A DNA stretch of 23,000 bases from contig WPIO01000025.1 in assembly GCA_009760855.2 (NCBI GenBank), positions 5,492,001-5,515,000 of the forward strand, given 5' to 3'. The stretch comes from Cristatella mucedo (Eukaryota > Bryozoa > Phylactolaemata > Cristatellidae). Both the position numbers and the translations under genes were made by a program. Shown here piece by piece: positions 11,077 to 19,659 of this stretch. Below the pieces are notes generated by a model. It was not told where the DNA came from and searched no databases. It saw only the letters and a list, made by a program, of their open reading frames with translations. How positions within the stretch are numbered: the first letter of the stretch is position 1; each line of letters begins with the position of its first letter.

Positions 11077-13626
11077 TCACAGGGACCCACTAAATGCTGT
11101 CCTAAATAGGTGTGTTTTTAAGTTCCTTTTAAATGTGGTCAGGTCAGGGGATGTTCGGACGCAGGTCGGGAGGGAGTTCCAGGCTTTGGGAGCATACGAA
11201 CTAAATGCACGGTCTCCAAAGGATTTAAGGTTTGTACGAGGTATTTGTAGACTGTTGGATTCCGAAAAGCGGGTGGTACGACGCTTGGCCTGATGGGGGA
11301 GTGTGTCGGAGAGATAGGCTGGAGCCATAGAATGAAGAGACCTAAAAGTGAGCGACAAAACCTTGAAGTCAATCCGTTGCTTGACTGGTAGCCAGTGCAG
11401 GTCGGCGAGAAGTGGAGTAATGTGACAACTGCGATGCTCACGACAGAGAAGCCTAGCTGCAGAGTTTTGCACCAGCTGCAATCGCCTGATCGTACATGCT
11501 GGTAGGCCAGTAAGCAGTGAGTTGCAGAAGTCGAGACGAGATGTCATGAATGCATGGACCAACTTAGACGTGGTATCCTTATCTAAACAAGCCCGAATTT
11601 TTGCAATGTTATGAAGCTGAAAATAGGCGGATTTGACTGTGGAGCTGATATGGTCGTCTAACGAGAGGTCGCTTTTGAATATGACACCTAGATTTCGAGC
11701 TGCTTTGACAGGAGATATGCTGGCAGAGCCAATTTTGAGAGACAGCCTTTCCAATCTCTGAATCACACTGGGTTTGCCCATAACTAGTAAGTGAGTTTTG
11801 TCATCGTTTAGTTTTAGAAAATTTGCTGCCATCCATGTGCGGATGTCATCAATGCATGCAGCAAGTGAGTTTAGAGAATTTGAGGTGCTCGAAGGCTGGG
11901 AGGGATCAAAGCAAAAGTACAACTGGGTATCATCCGCATAGAAGTGAAAGCCTAGATTGTGCTTGGCAATCACATCAGCAAGAGGGAGAGTATGAACAGT
12001 GAAAAGAACCGGACCTAGCACCGAGCCCTGAGGTACTCCATATTTCAGAAGTACTTCAGATGATCTTTGTCCATTCACGTCTATACTCTGGAGTTTCCCA
12101 CTGAGATAGGACCTAAACCACTGCAGAGCAGTGCCAGTGATTCCCAGGCGAGATGAGAGGCGCTTTCGAAGAACTTTGTGATCGATGGTGTCAAAAGCTG
12201 CCGAAAGATCGAGCAAAACAAGCAGAGACACTTTACCCATGTCTGCATTCCTAAGTAGGTCGTTGTTTACCCTACGCAATGCTGACTCTGTGGAGTGATT
12301 AGCTCTAAAGCCAGACTGGAACTTACTAGCAAGGTGTGAGGTTTCGATATATGAGTTCAGCTGGTCTGCCACGACCCGTTCCAGTGTCTTTGATAGGAAT
12401 GGTAGAAGGGAGACTGGGCGGTAGTTGCTCAAGTTCTCTTGGTCTAGTGTCGCTTTCTTGAGAAGTGGCCTGACTACAGCTTTTTTGAAAGGTTCTGGGA
12501 CATGAGCTGAGGCTAATGACATATTAATGATGTTAGTTATGCATGGCAGCAGCAGATCAATGCAAGGTAGGCGCAGGACAGTGGGAATAGGGTCCAGAGG
12601 ACTTGTTGTCTTCTTTGATTGGGATATGAACATCAGGACGAGATCAATAGTGACCTGCTTAAATGCAGATATTGAGGTGCAGCCAGGAACCGAGGAACAG
12701 CAGTCTAGTAGGGAGGTTGTCATCGCAGGGATGGATTCCCTGATCTTGTCTATCTTCTGCACAAAGAATCGAGAGAAGCTATCGGCTAGATCATCACAAG
12801 GATCATCAGGTAAGGAGCTAATCTGGGAACGGTTGAGAAGATGGTTTATTGTCGACATCAGCATTTTTGGATTGTGCATCTGTGATTCAACAATGTTTCT
12901 ATAGAAGCTAGACTTGGCCTTTGCTAGGATCGATTGGTACGACTTACAGTAGTCTTCATATGCCTGTCGATGGACAGTTAGTCCGGATCTTCTGTATGCT
13001 TTTTCAAGCTTTCGTTCAGTAGACCTGGCTAGTCTAATGTATGTGGTAAACCATAGGCCGTCTGGGCGGGGGCGCACAGTGCGCTTTGTCAGAGGTGCAA
13101 ACTCGTCGAGCGTGTCAGCTAGTGTCGTGTTGTAGCTATCTACCAATGATGACAGATCGGAGGGAGGACTGAGCAGCAGAGGCAAAGCAGATATTCTCGC
13201 ACGGACAGCATCGATGTCAAGGGTCTTGAGGTTTCGCGATTCACAGGTTATTTTAGAGGATGTGGGCACACACTGTAGATTGAATGAAATCTTCATGAGG
13301 TCAGATAAGCAGGATTTGGTAATAATTGGTGATGACAATGTGCAGTTGTATGAGAAAATCAGGTCGAGTGTGTGACCCTTGATGTGGGTAGGGCCATGCA
13401 CATGAGCCACAAGAGACAATGAGTAAGTCAATGCACGAAATTCGGTGCTGAAAGCGTCAGATAAGTTATCAAAGTGAACGTTGAAATCACCCATAACGAG
13501 GAAGGATCGATTTCTTGCACACAGAATCGAAATGAGATCGGAGAAATCTGAGATAAAGGAGGATTTGGTACCTGGTGGGCGATAGACTACTGCCACTATC
13601 GGTAGCTTGTTTTCGGGTGAGACCAA
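11077..13626 (-). CDS. LINE ORF2: partial endonuclease plus reverse transcriptase
   Basis: This is an 849-codon open frame, counted from a TTG at 13626. The frame is also open about ten codons further upstream (SPSKQSFESIV), so the real start is lost. The endonuclease part has VVYRPPG (residues 13-19), VMGDFNVHFDN (44-54) and THIKGHTLDLIF (80-91), but the usual SDH reads SDL (108-110), losing the expected catalytic His. The RT part has motif A LLDLSAAFDTIDH (471-483), motif B GVPQGSVLGP (530-539) and motif C YADDTQLYF (563-571), with aspartates intact. The C-terminus includes LLADLHWLPVKQRIDF and ends FRTAFSGSL. The domain order and motifs fit the CR1/L2 group of LINEs. The N-terminal endonuclease is missing, so the copy is not autonomous. 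It lies antisense within the host intron. Confidence 0.93.
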   Translation of the reverse strand: MVSPENKLPIVAVVYRPPGTKSSFISDFSDLISILCARNRSFLVMGDFNVHFDNLSDAFSTEFRALTYSLSLVAHVHGPTHIKGHTLDLIFSYNCTLSSPIITKSCLSDLMKISFNLQCVPTSSKITCESRNLKTLDIDAVRARISALPLLLSPPSDLSSLVDSYNTTLADTLDEFAPLTKRTVRPRPDGLWFTTYIRLARSTERKLEKAYRRSGLTVHRQAYEDYCKSYQSILAKAKSSFYRNIVESQMHNPKMLMSTINHLLNRSQISSLPDDPCDDLADSFSRFFVQKIDKIRESIPAMTTSLLDCCSSVPGCTSISAFKQVTIDLVLMFISQSKKTTSPLDPIPTVLRLPCIDLLLPCITNIINMSLASAHVPEPFKKAVVRPLLKKATLDQENLSNYRPVSLLPFLSKTLERVVADQLNSYIETSHLASKFQSGFRANHSTESALRRVNNDLLRNADMGKVSLLVLLDLSAAFDTIDHKVLRKRLSSRLGITGTALQWFRSYLSGKLQSIDVNGQRSSEVLLKYGVPQGSVLGPVLFTVHTLPLADVIAKHNLGFHFYADDTQLYFCFDPSQPSSTSNSLNSLAACIDDIRTWMAANFLKLNDDKTHLLVMGKPSVIQRLERLSLKIGSASISPVKAARNLGVIFKSDLSLDDHISSTVKSAYFQLHNIAKIRACLDKDTTSKLVHAFMTSRLDFCNSLLTGLPACTIRRLQLVQNSAARLLCREHRSCHITPLLADLHWLPVKQRIDFKVLSLTFRSLHSMAPAYLSDTLPHQAKRRTTRFSESNSLQIPRTNLKSFGDRAFSSYAPKAWNSLPTCVRTSPDLTTFKRNLKTHLFRTAFSGSL

Positions 13627-13660
13627 GACAATTGATTCAAAAGACTGCTTCGAGGGTGAA

Positions 13661-13735
13661 GAAAGAAATAACTATAATTCATTTGTATAGCACCCTCGCA
13701 GACCTAAATCCCTTTCTGGGTACTTTACATAAGCC
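13661..13735 (-). mobile_element. LINE/SINE-type 3' tail, different subfamily
   Basis: On the minus strand the sequence GTAAAGTACCCAGAAAGGG, followed by AGGGTGCTATACAAATGAAT, has the same layout as the 3' end of the CR1/L2 copies here: a stem half, a purine-rich loop, a returning stem half and an AT-rich tail. The sequence differs from them throughout. It sits directly at the 5' edge of the 10834-13660 LINE, so that element may have inserted into or next to this tail. How far it extends to higher coordinates is not clear. Confidence 0.5.
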
Positions 13736-13879
13736 ACACACTATTGTTGAATCAGGAGTTGCTAAAGCGAGCAGAAGAAATACAAAAAAAGTCATGGGCT
13801 ATATGTGTGCGGGCACGTGTGGTCATGCTGTTTTAGCGGTGCACCATGTGTCTGTCGCATGTGTTGCATGTGTGCTACA

Positions 13880-13881
<2 letters not shown>

Positions 13882-13935
<54 letters not shown>
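13882..13935. repeat. (TG)n microsatellite
   Basis: This is a pure TG run of about 54 bases on the + strand, about 345 bp upstream of the ADAM17 exon at 14281. A pyrimidine-rich stretch follows (13965-14070). Confidence 0.95.
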
Positions 13936-13937
<2 letters not shown>

Positions 13938-14020
13938 AGTGCTTGCACGGGAACATCTCTACCTCTTTCGTCCTCTTTCTTCACGCACTCTCTTTTTCAC
14001 TAACTCTTTCATTCTCTCCT

Positions 14021-14063
14021 TCTCTCTGCCTCATTCTCTCTGCCTCATTCTCTCTGCCTCGTT
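14021..14063. repeat. 14-bp tandem repeat in pyrimidine-rich tract
   Basis: The unit TCATTCTCTCTGCC occurs at 14031-14044 and 14045-14058 with a partial copy before it, within a CT-rich region that stays pyrimidine-biased from about 13965. Confidence 0.85.
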
Positions 14064-14280
14064 CTCATTCACAAACCGGCCTTCTTGCCTTGTTACGCAC
14101 CTGCAAGTCTGTGCGTGTACTAAAAATCATCCAACAGACAAGTACATCAAAACCGTGGTATGCGAGAGATTAATGCGACTTGAGGGAGACAAGGGAATGA
14201 CAGAGGCCGTTTCGAACGGCTCGCCCGGGTACGGCGAGGCTGCTTGAGCCTAACCTGTATTTCACAGCTCCTACTTGTAG

Positions 14281-14381
14281 CTCTGGGCGGTGCAGGATGC
14301 AGACCATCGACGATGAAAGAACCACGTACTGCGCTACGCTGTGCGAAACGCTCGGCCTCCTAAGTTGCCGCTGCAGTGAAG
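14281..14381 (+). CDS. ADAM17: ADAM17-like Cys-rich exon (hypervariable part)
   Basis: This 101-bp exon begins after TTGTAG and ends before GTAGGC. In phase 2 it reads SSGRCRMQTIDDERTTYC followed by ATLCETLGLLSCRCSE. It matches the ADAM17 segment G-K-C-x-x-G-K-C-x-x-FCE....L.SC.C.E, with a longer spacer between the first Cys residues than in vertebrates. It precedes the CxxCC motif, which the next exon supplies. The last base, G, joins AG of the next exon to give Glu, so the junction reads C-S-E-E-R-S-R-C-K. An upstream AG at 14266-14267 is possible but breaks the phase set by the preceding exon. A (TG)n array and a pyrimidine-rich stretch lie 200-400 bp upstream. Confidence 0.78.
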
Positions 14382-14544
14382 GTAGGCAGCAAAATATGGC
14401 AGGCTTCCGAAGCTGGCTCTAAACTCGTCGAGCGATCGTCGTCCGAAGCGTCTCATTGCAGCTGCTGCAGCTGCCACTCTGCGGAGCCGCACCCGCACGA
14501 CGGTTCCTCCTCGACACGCTTGCTGGCAGTGCGATCCATTTCAG

Positions 14545-14765
14545 AGCGTAGCAGGTGCAAACTCTGCTGTCAGCAGCCTGGTGGGCAGTGCTTCGTTCTG
14601 AATCGGGCCAACTACGATAGCAGGGCGAAGCCATGTCCGAGCAATGGCTCCAGACACTGCACAAGAGATGGCGATCGTTTCTCCTTTGAGCCATACGAAT
14701 GGTCGTCAGACGAGATCACTCTTCCTGTTGACAGTGCTTGCCTAATTGGCTTCTGCAACTCGGAA
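14545..14765 (+). CDS. ADAM17: ADAM17-like membrane-proximal domain exon (CxxCC)
   Basis: The acceptor is CCATTTCAG at 14536-14544 and the donor is GAA|GTGAGT at 14766. The exon is 221 bp, entering in phase 1 and leaving in phase 0. It reads ERSRCKLCCQQPGGQCFVLN, then about 30 extra residues, then ITLPVDSACLIGFCNSE. The C-K-x-CC motif and the C-x-x-GFC motif are hallmarks of the ADAM17 membrane-proximal domain, where a CxxC motif takes part in the disulfide switch described for human ADAM17. Between CFVL and ACLIGFC this protein is much longer than the human form and carries two extra Cys (AKPC and SRHC). The cationic RKGK motif, which in human ADAM17 binds phosphatidylserine, is replaced by LPVDSA. 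No credible small intron was seen inside, so the extra residues are probably translated. Confidence 0.88.
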
Positions 14766-14954
14766 GTGAGTCGTCCTCTGTAACTCCTCGAGGCGCATGG
14801 GCACTCGAGCTTGCCTTGCTGGTCGGATTTTCCATGCAGCAAGGCACTGACGGCAGTCGGCCATTTTTAACCCCGCCCCCACCAGCTGGCTACTGCTGAG
14901 AGCAAAGTTTGATGCCACTCGGAAAGAGTGCAACCGGCACCCGGTTTCTTGCAG

Positions 14955-15033
14955 GGCGTGTGCAATAAGCAGCCGCAGGACTCACTGTTTAGCATCGCCC
15001 GATTCATATCTACACTGACCCCAAGCAAAGCAG
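14955..15033 (+). CDS. ADAM17: ADAM17-like stalk (CANDIS) exon
   Basis: This 79-bp exon lies between TTTCTTGCAG and GTAGGT, entering in phase 0 and leaving in phase 1. It reads GVCNKQPQDSLFSIARFIST followed by LTPSKA. It aligns with the ADAM17 segment GKCEK-x-VQD-x-IERFWDFI that closes the membrane-proximal domain and forms the amphipathic CANDIS stalk helix, involved in substrate recognition in human ADAM17. G-x-C supplies the partner for FCNSE of the previous exon. The hydrophobic spacing L-F-x-x-x-x-F-I is compatible with an amphipathic helix. The 189-bp intron before it is short compared with the others. The exon is too short to identify alone; its position and phases between two recognisable exons support it. 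Confidence 0.8.
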
Positions 15034-15254
15034 GTAGGTAACAAGCCTTGGTCGTGTACTGTTATGTAGACCGGTGATGGTGGTATGTTCAGTAGTTGGT
15101 TATTGCCACATTCGTAGGCAGCGATGCACTTTTTGTCGATTCTGTGGCTGGACAAATGCACTGCTGGAGGCACTCACCAGACTGCCTGCTTGCCCCAACT
15201 GCCTCGTTAGCAGTGTGGAGCACCCTTTTCTGGTTCGAGTCAATATACTGGCAA

Positions 15255-15372
15255 ATAATACTTCCACCATCAGGATTTGAACCAATAATCTCGGGGTGCC
15301 GAAACACCTGACACTGACCCGTGGCTACAGGTGGCCTATCATTCATTGACCGGCACTTAGCTAGATGCGGTG
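15255..15372 (-). mobile_element. tRNA-derived SINE head, candidate
   Basis: On the minus strand, TAGCCACGGGTCAGTG (15327-15312) resembles a pol III A box and GGTTCAAATCC (15283-15273) is a good B box, with 28 bases between them, as in tRNA-derived SINEs. Between them TTTCGGCACCCCGAGATT could form an anticodon-arm-like hairpin. No clear tail or target duplication was found, and the 3' body toward lower coordinates is undefined. A degenerate tRNA is the alternative. Confidence 0.45.
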
Positions 15373-16073
15373 GCAATAGTTGGCTGTGCCAAAGGCAATC
15401 TTCAGCCTACATTTTCACCTATACCGTGTCTAGGGCATAGCAGCTAAGCTTTTCTTGATGCAGACAAGGGAATAATGGCCAAGTAGCAATATAGGCTCAA
15501 TTTAGCTAGTTCCAGCTGACAAAAATTAATTCAAATATTTTTTGCTGCTGAAAATTACTTCTTGGCAGCTATTTATGTTCTATCATTTGCAAGATTATTG
15601 GGATTTTCTTATATTTGTTTTGCTGCTGTTATTTTGAATTCAAGTTCACACGGAAGAGAGACTTGCTCAATGCTATCAGAGCCACTCTCTATAAGATGGA
15701 GCAGTTGAGCAACTTTAGAGCTCACCAACTTAAGCAGCTACATCCAAATACAAAAGAGACGTGATCCTTGCCTGATGACTGAGTGGCAAGCTGCTGGAGT
15801 GAGTGGCAATAACGTCACCATATTTCTTAAAGGCTTATTATTCACAAAAGCTCAAACGTATTTTCCCCCAAATCGTTTAGTTCATAGGCTGTGAGCTTTC
15901 TCTCGAGACATACCCAGCTGCATGTGAATCGTTGAGGCTTATCAAAGCAAAGGACGAATAAGCCAAGGATGATGCTTCGATAGCCAAAAATATAGCCAGA
16001 AATATATAGAAATAGCCAGAAACCTAGGTCAATCATCGAGATTAGATCTGCTGCTGGTGTCTTTCTGTTGATG
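15373..16073. other. intronic sequence, nothing recognised
   Basis: AT-rich intron between the stalk and transmembrane exons. No gene or element was recognised before the LINE fragment that starts near 16074. A short direct repetition of ATAGCCAGAAA occurs near 15990-16023. Confidence 0.5.
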
Positions 16074-16690
16074 ATGTGCAATCAGGCGATTACAGCTTGT
16101 GCAAAACTCTGCAGCTAGGGTTGTCTGTCGTGAACGTCGCTGTTGTCACATCACCACTTCCCGCCGACCTGCACTGGCTACCAGTCAAGCAACGGATCGA
16201 CTTCAAGGTTTTGTTGCTCACTTTTAGGTCACTTCATTCTTTGGTTCCAGCCTATCTCTCAGATCTACTCCCCCACCAGGCCAAGCATCGTACCACCTGC
16301 TTTTCGGAATCCAACAGTTTACCACCACCTCGTACAAACCTCAAATCCTTTGGAGACCATGCATTTAGTTCGTATGCTCCCAAAGCCTGGAACTCCCTGC
16401 CGACTTGCGTCAGAACATCCCCTGACTTGACCACATTTAAAAAGAACTTAAAACACACCTATGTATGGCAGCATTTAGTGGGTCCCTGTGATTCGTCCTT
16501 TATGTGCTTATGCATGCTGACACTGTGCATGCTGCCACTAACCACATTTGCATGCTGACCCTGTGCATGTCACCCCTAACCACGTTGTTCATGTTGTTTA
16601 TGAAGCTTGATATTACTCACGATTCAATCGCGTTTCCCTTTGCAGCAAATGTAAAGCCCATAGGAAGACATTGAGTTCTCTGAGGAAGTG

Positions 16691-16729
<39 letters not shown>
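16074..16729 (+). mobile_element. CR1/L2-type LINE 3' fragment with long ATT tail
   Basis: Homology begins at ATGTGCAATCAGGCG, corresponding to the CAIRRLQLVQN region of reverse transcriptase, and ends in an (ATT)n tail of nearly 40 bases (16692-16729). A frameshift near 16140 separates the start from PADLHWLPVKQRIDFKVLLL. A second one, near HTYVWQHLVG, replaces the expected HLFRTAFSGSL. The 3' stem is degraded: AAAGCCCATA faces GAAGTGCATT. It is in sense orientation in the intron before the transmembrane exon. Confidence 0.9.
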
Positions 16730-17269
16730 GGTCTAGGTCTAGTACCCTTGAACCTCTCGGGCTTTTTTGGGTTTTCGCCCCTACTGTTACCTGCTTAGTA
16801 ACACATTCCCATTTTCTGATTGTAGGAATGGATAGCTGCTTTCTTTTCCCTAACGGAAGCTTGCTTTCTTTTTAAAATACTTAATGCTCGAAGGTTGTAA
16901 TGAATGGTGCCACCCATTCAGGTTCTGTGGTGCTGTATCATGCCAGGTTTGTACATTAAGGATTGGCTTTGCCCTCATGGTAGGCTTGCCTTCAGAAATT
17001 TAGCAATGGCTTTTAGGCACAGCTGAAATGAAGGCTTATCAACCGATAAAATAAAGCAGTGACGGTACATAATCGGGTGCATTTACATGCAGCCACCGCC
17101 TGAAACTTGGTTGAGTGAGAGGGGGCAGCGGTTACTCAGCAACCAACCCATCGTGTTTAACGCGGTCACGCTGGTGATGAATCAGCATTTTTGACGAACA
17201 TTTGCTGTCCCCTTCTTGCTCGCCAAGGTATAGCTCACCGCTAGCCAAATGCCTCCAATTTTTTTGCAG
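16730..17269. other. intronic sequence before transmembrane exon
   Basis: No gene or element was recognised. The tract CTCGGGCTTTTTTGGGTTTTCGCCCC near 16758-16783 is unusual, but I cannot assign it. The end is a strong T-rich acceptor. Confidence 0.5.
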
Positions 17270-17358
17270 TTCAGTTTATGAAGGAGAATATCGTGGGAAC
17301 AATCATCATATTCTCACTGGCTTTTTGGGTGCCAGTCAGCCTCTGTGTTAATCAGTCG
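17270..17358 (+). CDS. ADAM17: ADAM17-like transmembrane exon
   Basis: The acceptor is a T-rich tract ending TTTTTTTGCAG at 17269, and the donor is TCG|GTGCGT. The 89-bp exon enters in phase 1, completing a Val codon with the previous exon's G, and leaves in phase 0. It encodes QFMKE, the hydrophobic run NIVGTIIIFSLAFWVPVSL, then CVNQS. This matches the human ADAM17 membrane segment, which has DNIVGS and FSLIFWIPFS. The hydrophobic length of about 19-20 residues suits a single membrane pass, with the protease domain outside the cell. In human ADAM17 the next residues are a basic cytoplasmic juxtamembrane stretch, expected here from the next exon. Confidence 0.87.
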
Positions 17359-17691
17359 GTGCGTATGTACTTGCAGGTTGCCGGTAGCCTGGCGACCATT
17401 GTGGTGGTGACCAGCACCAGCCGCTGCTGCTGAAATTCACTCCACCACTTGTCAGCACCTGTACGTGTGCACGTGTGCCTAGTGTGTGCACGTATGCATG
17501 GGCAAGCGCATGCGAATGCCTATTCTGCAATTGTGCACGTGATTGACATCAGTCCAGCTAGCCGCCACAGTACACTTCGATGCCTACAGCATGCAAGAGA
17601 AGGGGAGCAAGAGGTAAAACAATTTATCTCCCCCTGTAACTCCACAAAGCCAGAAATGTGGGTTACACGCAAGTTTTGTATAGCCCACTCA

Positions 17692-17858
17692 CAGCCTGAG
17701 ATGCTTCCTGTATGTATTCGGTAGCCAACAGACTTAATCTCACGAAACAGTATGCAAGTGAGAAGTATAGCTGAGTAGGGAGAGCAGTTGAAGTAATGAG
17801 TAGCATTGAAGTAGCAGTTTAGGACTGCTGGAAAGGATGTGCCATAGTCGGCAGCAGA
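17692..17858. repeat. unnamed dispersed repeat, copy 1
   Basis: Aligns with 22309-22485 in the same orientation. Shared blocks include CAGCCT at the left edge, TAGCCAACAGACTT (17722-17735) at equal spacing, and CCATAGTCGGCAGCAG against CCACAGTCGGCCGCAG at the right edge. On the minus strand both give an AAD-x-G...SVGY-like reading in broken frames. Copy 1 abuts the 5' edge of the next LINE. It matches none of the LINE segments in the window. Confidence 0.7.
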
Positions 17859-18421
17859 AAGTCTTGTCCTGAAGTTCATATCCCAATCAAAGAAGACAAC
17901 AAGTCCTTTGGACCTTATCCCCACTGTCCTGCTCCTACGTTGCACTGATCTGCTGCTGCCATGCATAACTAGCATCATTAATATGTCATTAGCCTCAGCT
18001 CATGTCCCAGCACCTTTCAAAAAAGCTGTAGTTTGGCCACTACTCAAGATAGCAATACTAGACTAAGAGAACTTGAGCAACTACCGCCCAGTCTCCCTTC
18101 TACCATTCCTATCAAAGACAATGGAACAAGTCGTGGCAGACCTGCTGAACTCATATATTGAAACTTCAAACCTTGCTAGTAAGTTCCAGTCTGGCTTTAG
18201 AGCTAATCACTCCTAGTCAGCATTGCTTCGAATGTACAACGACCTACTTAGAAATGTAGGCATGGGTAGAGTATCTGCTTGTTTTTCTCGATCTTTCGGC
18301 CGCTTTTAAAATTATCGATCACCAAGTCATTCTTGAGCGCCCCTCATCTCGCCTGGGCATCACTGGCACTGCTCTGCAAAGGTCCAGGTCCTATATCAGT
18401 GGGAGATTCAAGAGTATTGAT

Positions 18422-18805
18422 GTGAATGGACAGAGATCATCCGAGGTATCACTTATATATGGGGTACCTCAGGGCTCTATGCCAGGTCAGGTTCTTTTCA
18501 CGGTTTATACTCTCCCTCTTCCCGGTGTGATTGCCAAGCACAATCTAGGCTTTCACTTCTATGCCGATGACACTCAGTTGTTCCTTTGCTTTGATTCCTC
18601 CCAGCCTTCGAGCACCTCAAATTCTCTCAACTACCTTGCTGCATGTATTGTTGACATCCATACATGGATGGTAGCACATTTTCTGAAACTTAATGATGAT
18701 AAAACTAACTTACAAGTTATGAGCAAACCAAGTGTGATTCAGAAATTGGAAAGGCTAACACTCAAAATCGGCTCTGCCAGCATATCTCCTGTTGAATCTG
18801 CATGA
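18422..18805 (+). pseudogene. LINE reverse transcriptase palm fragment
   Basis: This is the longest open piece of the inactivated copy, about 127 codons. It starts within VNGQRSSEVSLIYGVPQGS (motif B, with SVLGP changed to SMPGQ), passes FYADDTQLFLCF (motif C, aspartates intact) and ends at a TGA after SPVESA. Flanking RT sequence is present in other frames, so this is a decayed gene fragment rather than a separate gene. Confidence 0.9.
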
Positions 18806-19582
18806 AATCTAGGTGTCATGTTCCAAAGTGACCTTTCGTTAGACGACCACATTAGGTCCGCAATCAATTCTGCTTACTTTCAGCTACATAACATTGCTAA
18901 AATTCAACGTGTTTAGATAGGGATACGACATGTAATTTGGTCCATGCATTTTTGACATTCCGTCTTGACTCCTGTAACTCATTGCTTGCTGGTCTACTGG
19001 CATGGTCAATCAGGCGCTTACAGCTGGTGCAAAACTCTGCAGCTAGGCTTGTCTGTCGTGAGTGTCACAGTTGCCACATCACACCACTTCTCGCCGACCT
19101 GCACTGACTACCAGTCAAGCAACGGATCGACTTCAAGGTTTTGACAGTCACTTTTAGGTCACTTCATTCTTTGGCTCCAGCCTACCTATCAGATGTACTT
19201 TCCCACCAGGCCAAGCATCGTGCCACCCACTTTTCAGAAACTAGTTGTTTACCTGTACCTCGTACAAACCTCAAGGTCCTTTGGAGACCGTGCCTTTAGT
19301 TCGTTTGCTTCTAAAGCCTGGAACTCACTCCAAACTTCTGTCACAACATCCCTGACTTGACCAGATTTAAAAAGAAAGTAAAAATGCACCTATTTATGAC
19401 AGCATTTAGTGGATCCGTGTGATTCGTTCTTTATGTGCTTATGCGTGCCGACACTGTTGCATGCTACCACTAACCACACTTGCATGCTGACCCTGTGCAT
19501 GTCACTCGTAACCATGTTATTCATATTGTTTATCAAGCATGGTATCACTCACCATTCGATCGTGTTTCCTTTGCAGCAAATG

Positions 19583-19624
19583 TAAAGCACCTAGAAAGAG
19601 ATTGAGTTCTCTGTGGGTGCTTTA
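19583..19624 (+). other. LINE 3'-end stem-loop, compensated
   Basis: TAAAGCACC (19583-19591) pairs perfectly with GGTGCTTTA (19616-19624). Relative to the copy ending at 5544, one base pair has changed on both sides (G-C to A-T). Confidence 0.8.
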
Positions 19625-19659
19625 TCAAGTTTATTATTATTATTTTATTATTAAAGTAG

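Larger units (their letters stand above)
10834..13660 (-). mobile_element. CR1/L2-type LINE, longest copy, 5'-truncated
   Basis: Read on the minus strand, this element starts inside the apurinic-type endonuclease near 13660 and runs through reverse transcriptase, 3' UTR (11076-10920), a stem-loop (10871-10912) and an (ATT)n tail (about 10862-10834, TAA/AAT on the + strand). It lies in the 5.1-kb ADAM17 intron, antisense to the host. The coding frame is open over the whole preserved length, so the insertion is recent relative to the others. Immediately beyond its 5' edge lies another LINE/SINE-like tail on the same strand. Confidence 0.95.
17862..19655 (+). mobile_element. CR1/L2-type LINE, longer but inactivated copy
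   Basis: This copy starts at GTCTTGTCCTGAAGTTCAT, equivalent to the endonuclease-RT linker, and ends with a perfect 3' stem (19583-19624) and an interrupted ATT tail. Recognisable segments include NLSNYRPVSLLPFLS near 18070, YADDTQLFLCFDSS near 18560-18600 and LRRLQLVQNSAARLVCRE-like sequence near 19015. Stops interrupt it (for example before ENLSNYRP, and TGA after SPVESA at 18803), and there are several frameshifts. It is in sense orientation downstream of the transmembrane exon. Confidence 0.92.

Noticed and set aside
12527-12904. 125-codon + strand frame
   Set aside because: Shadow of the minus-strand LINE reverse transcriptase.
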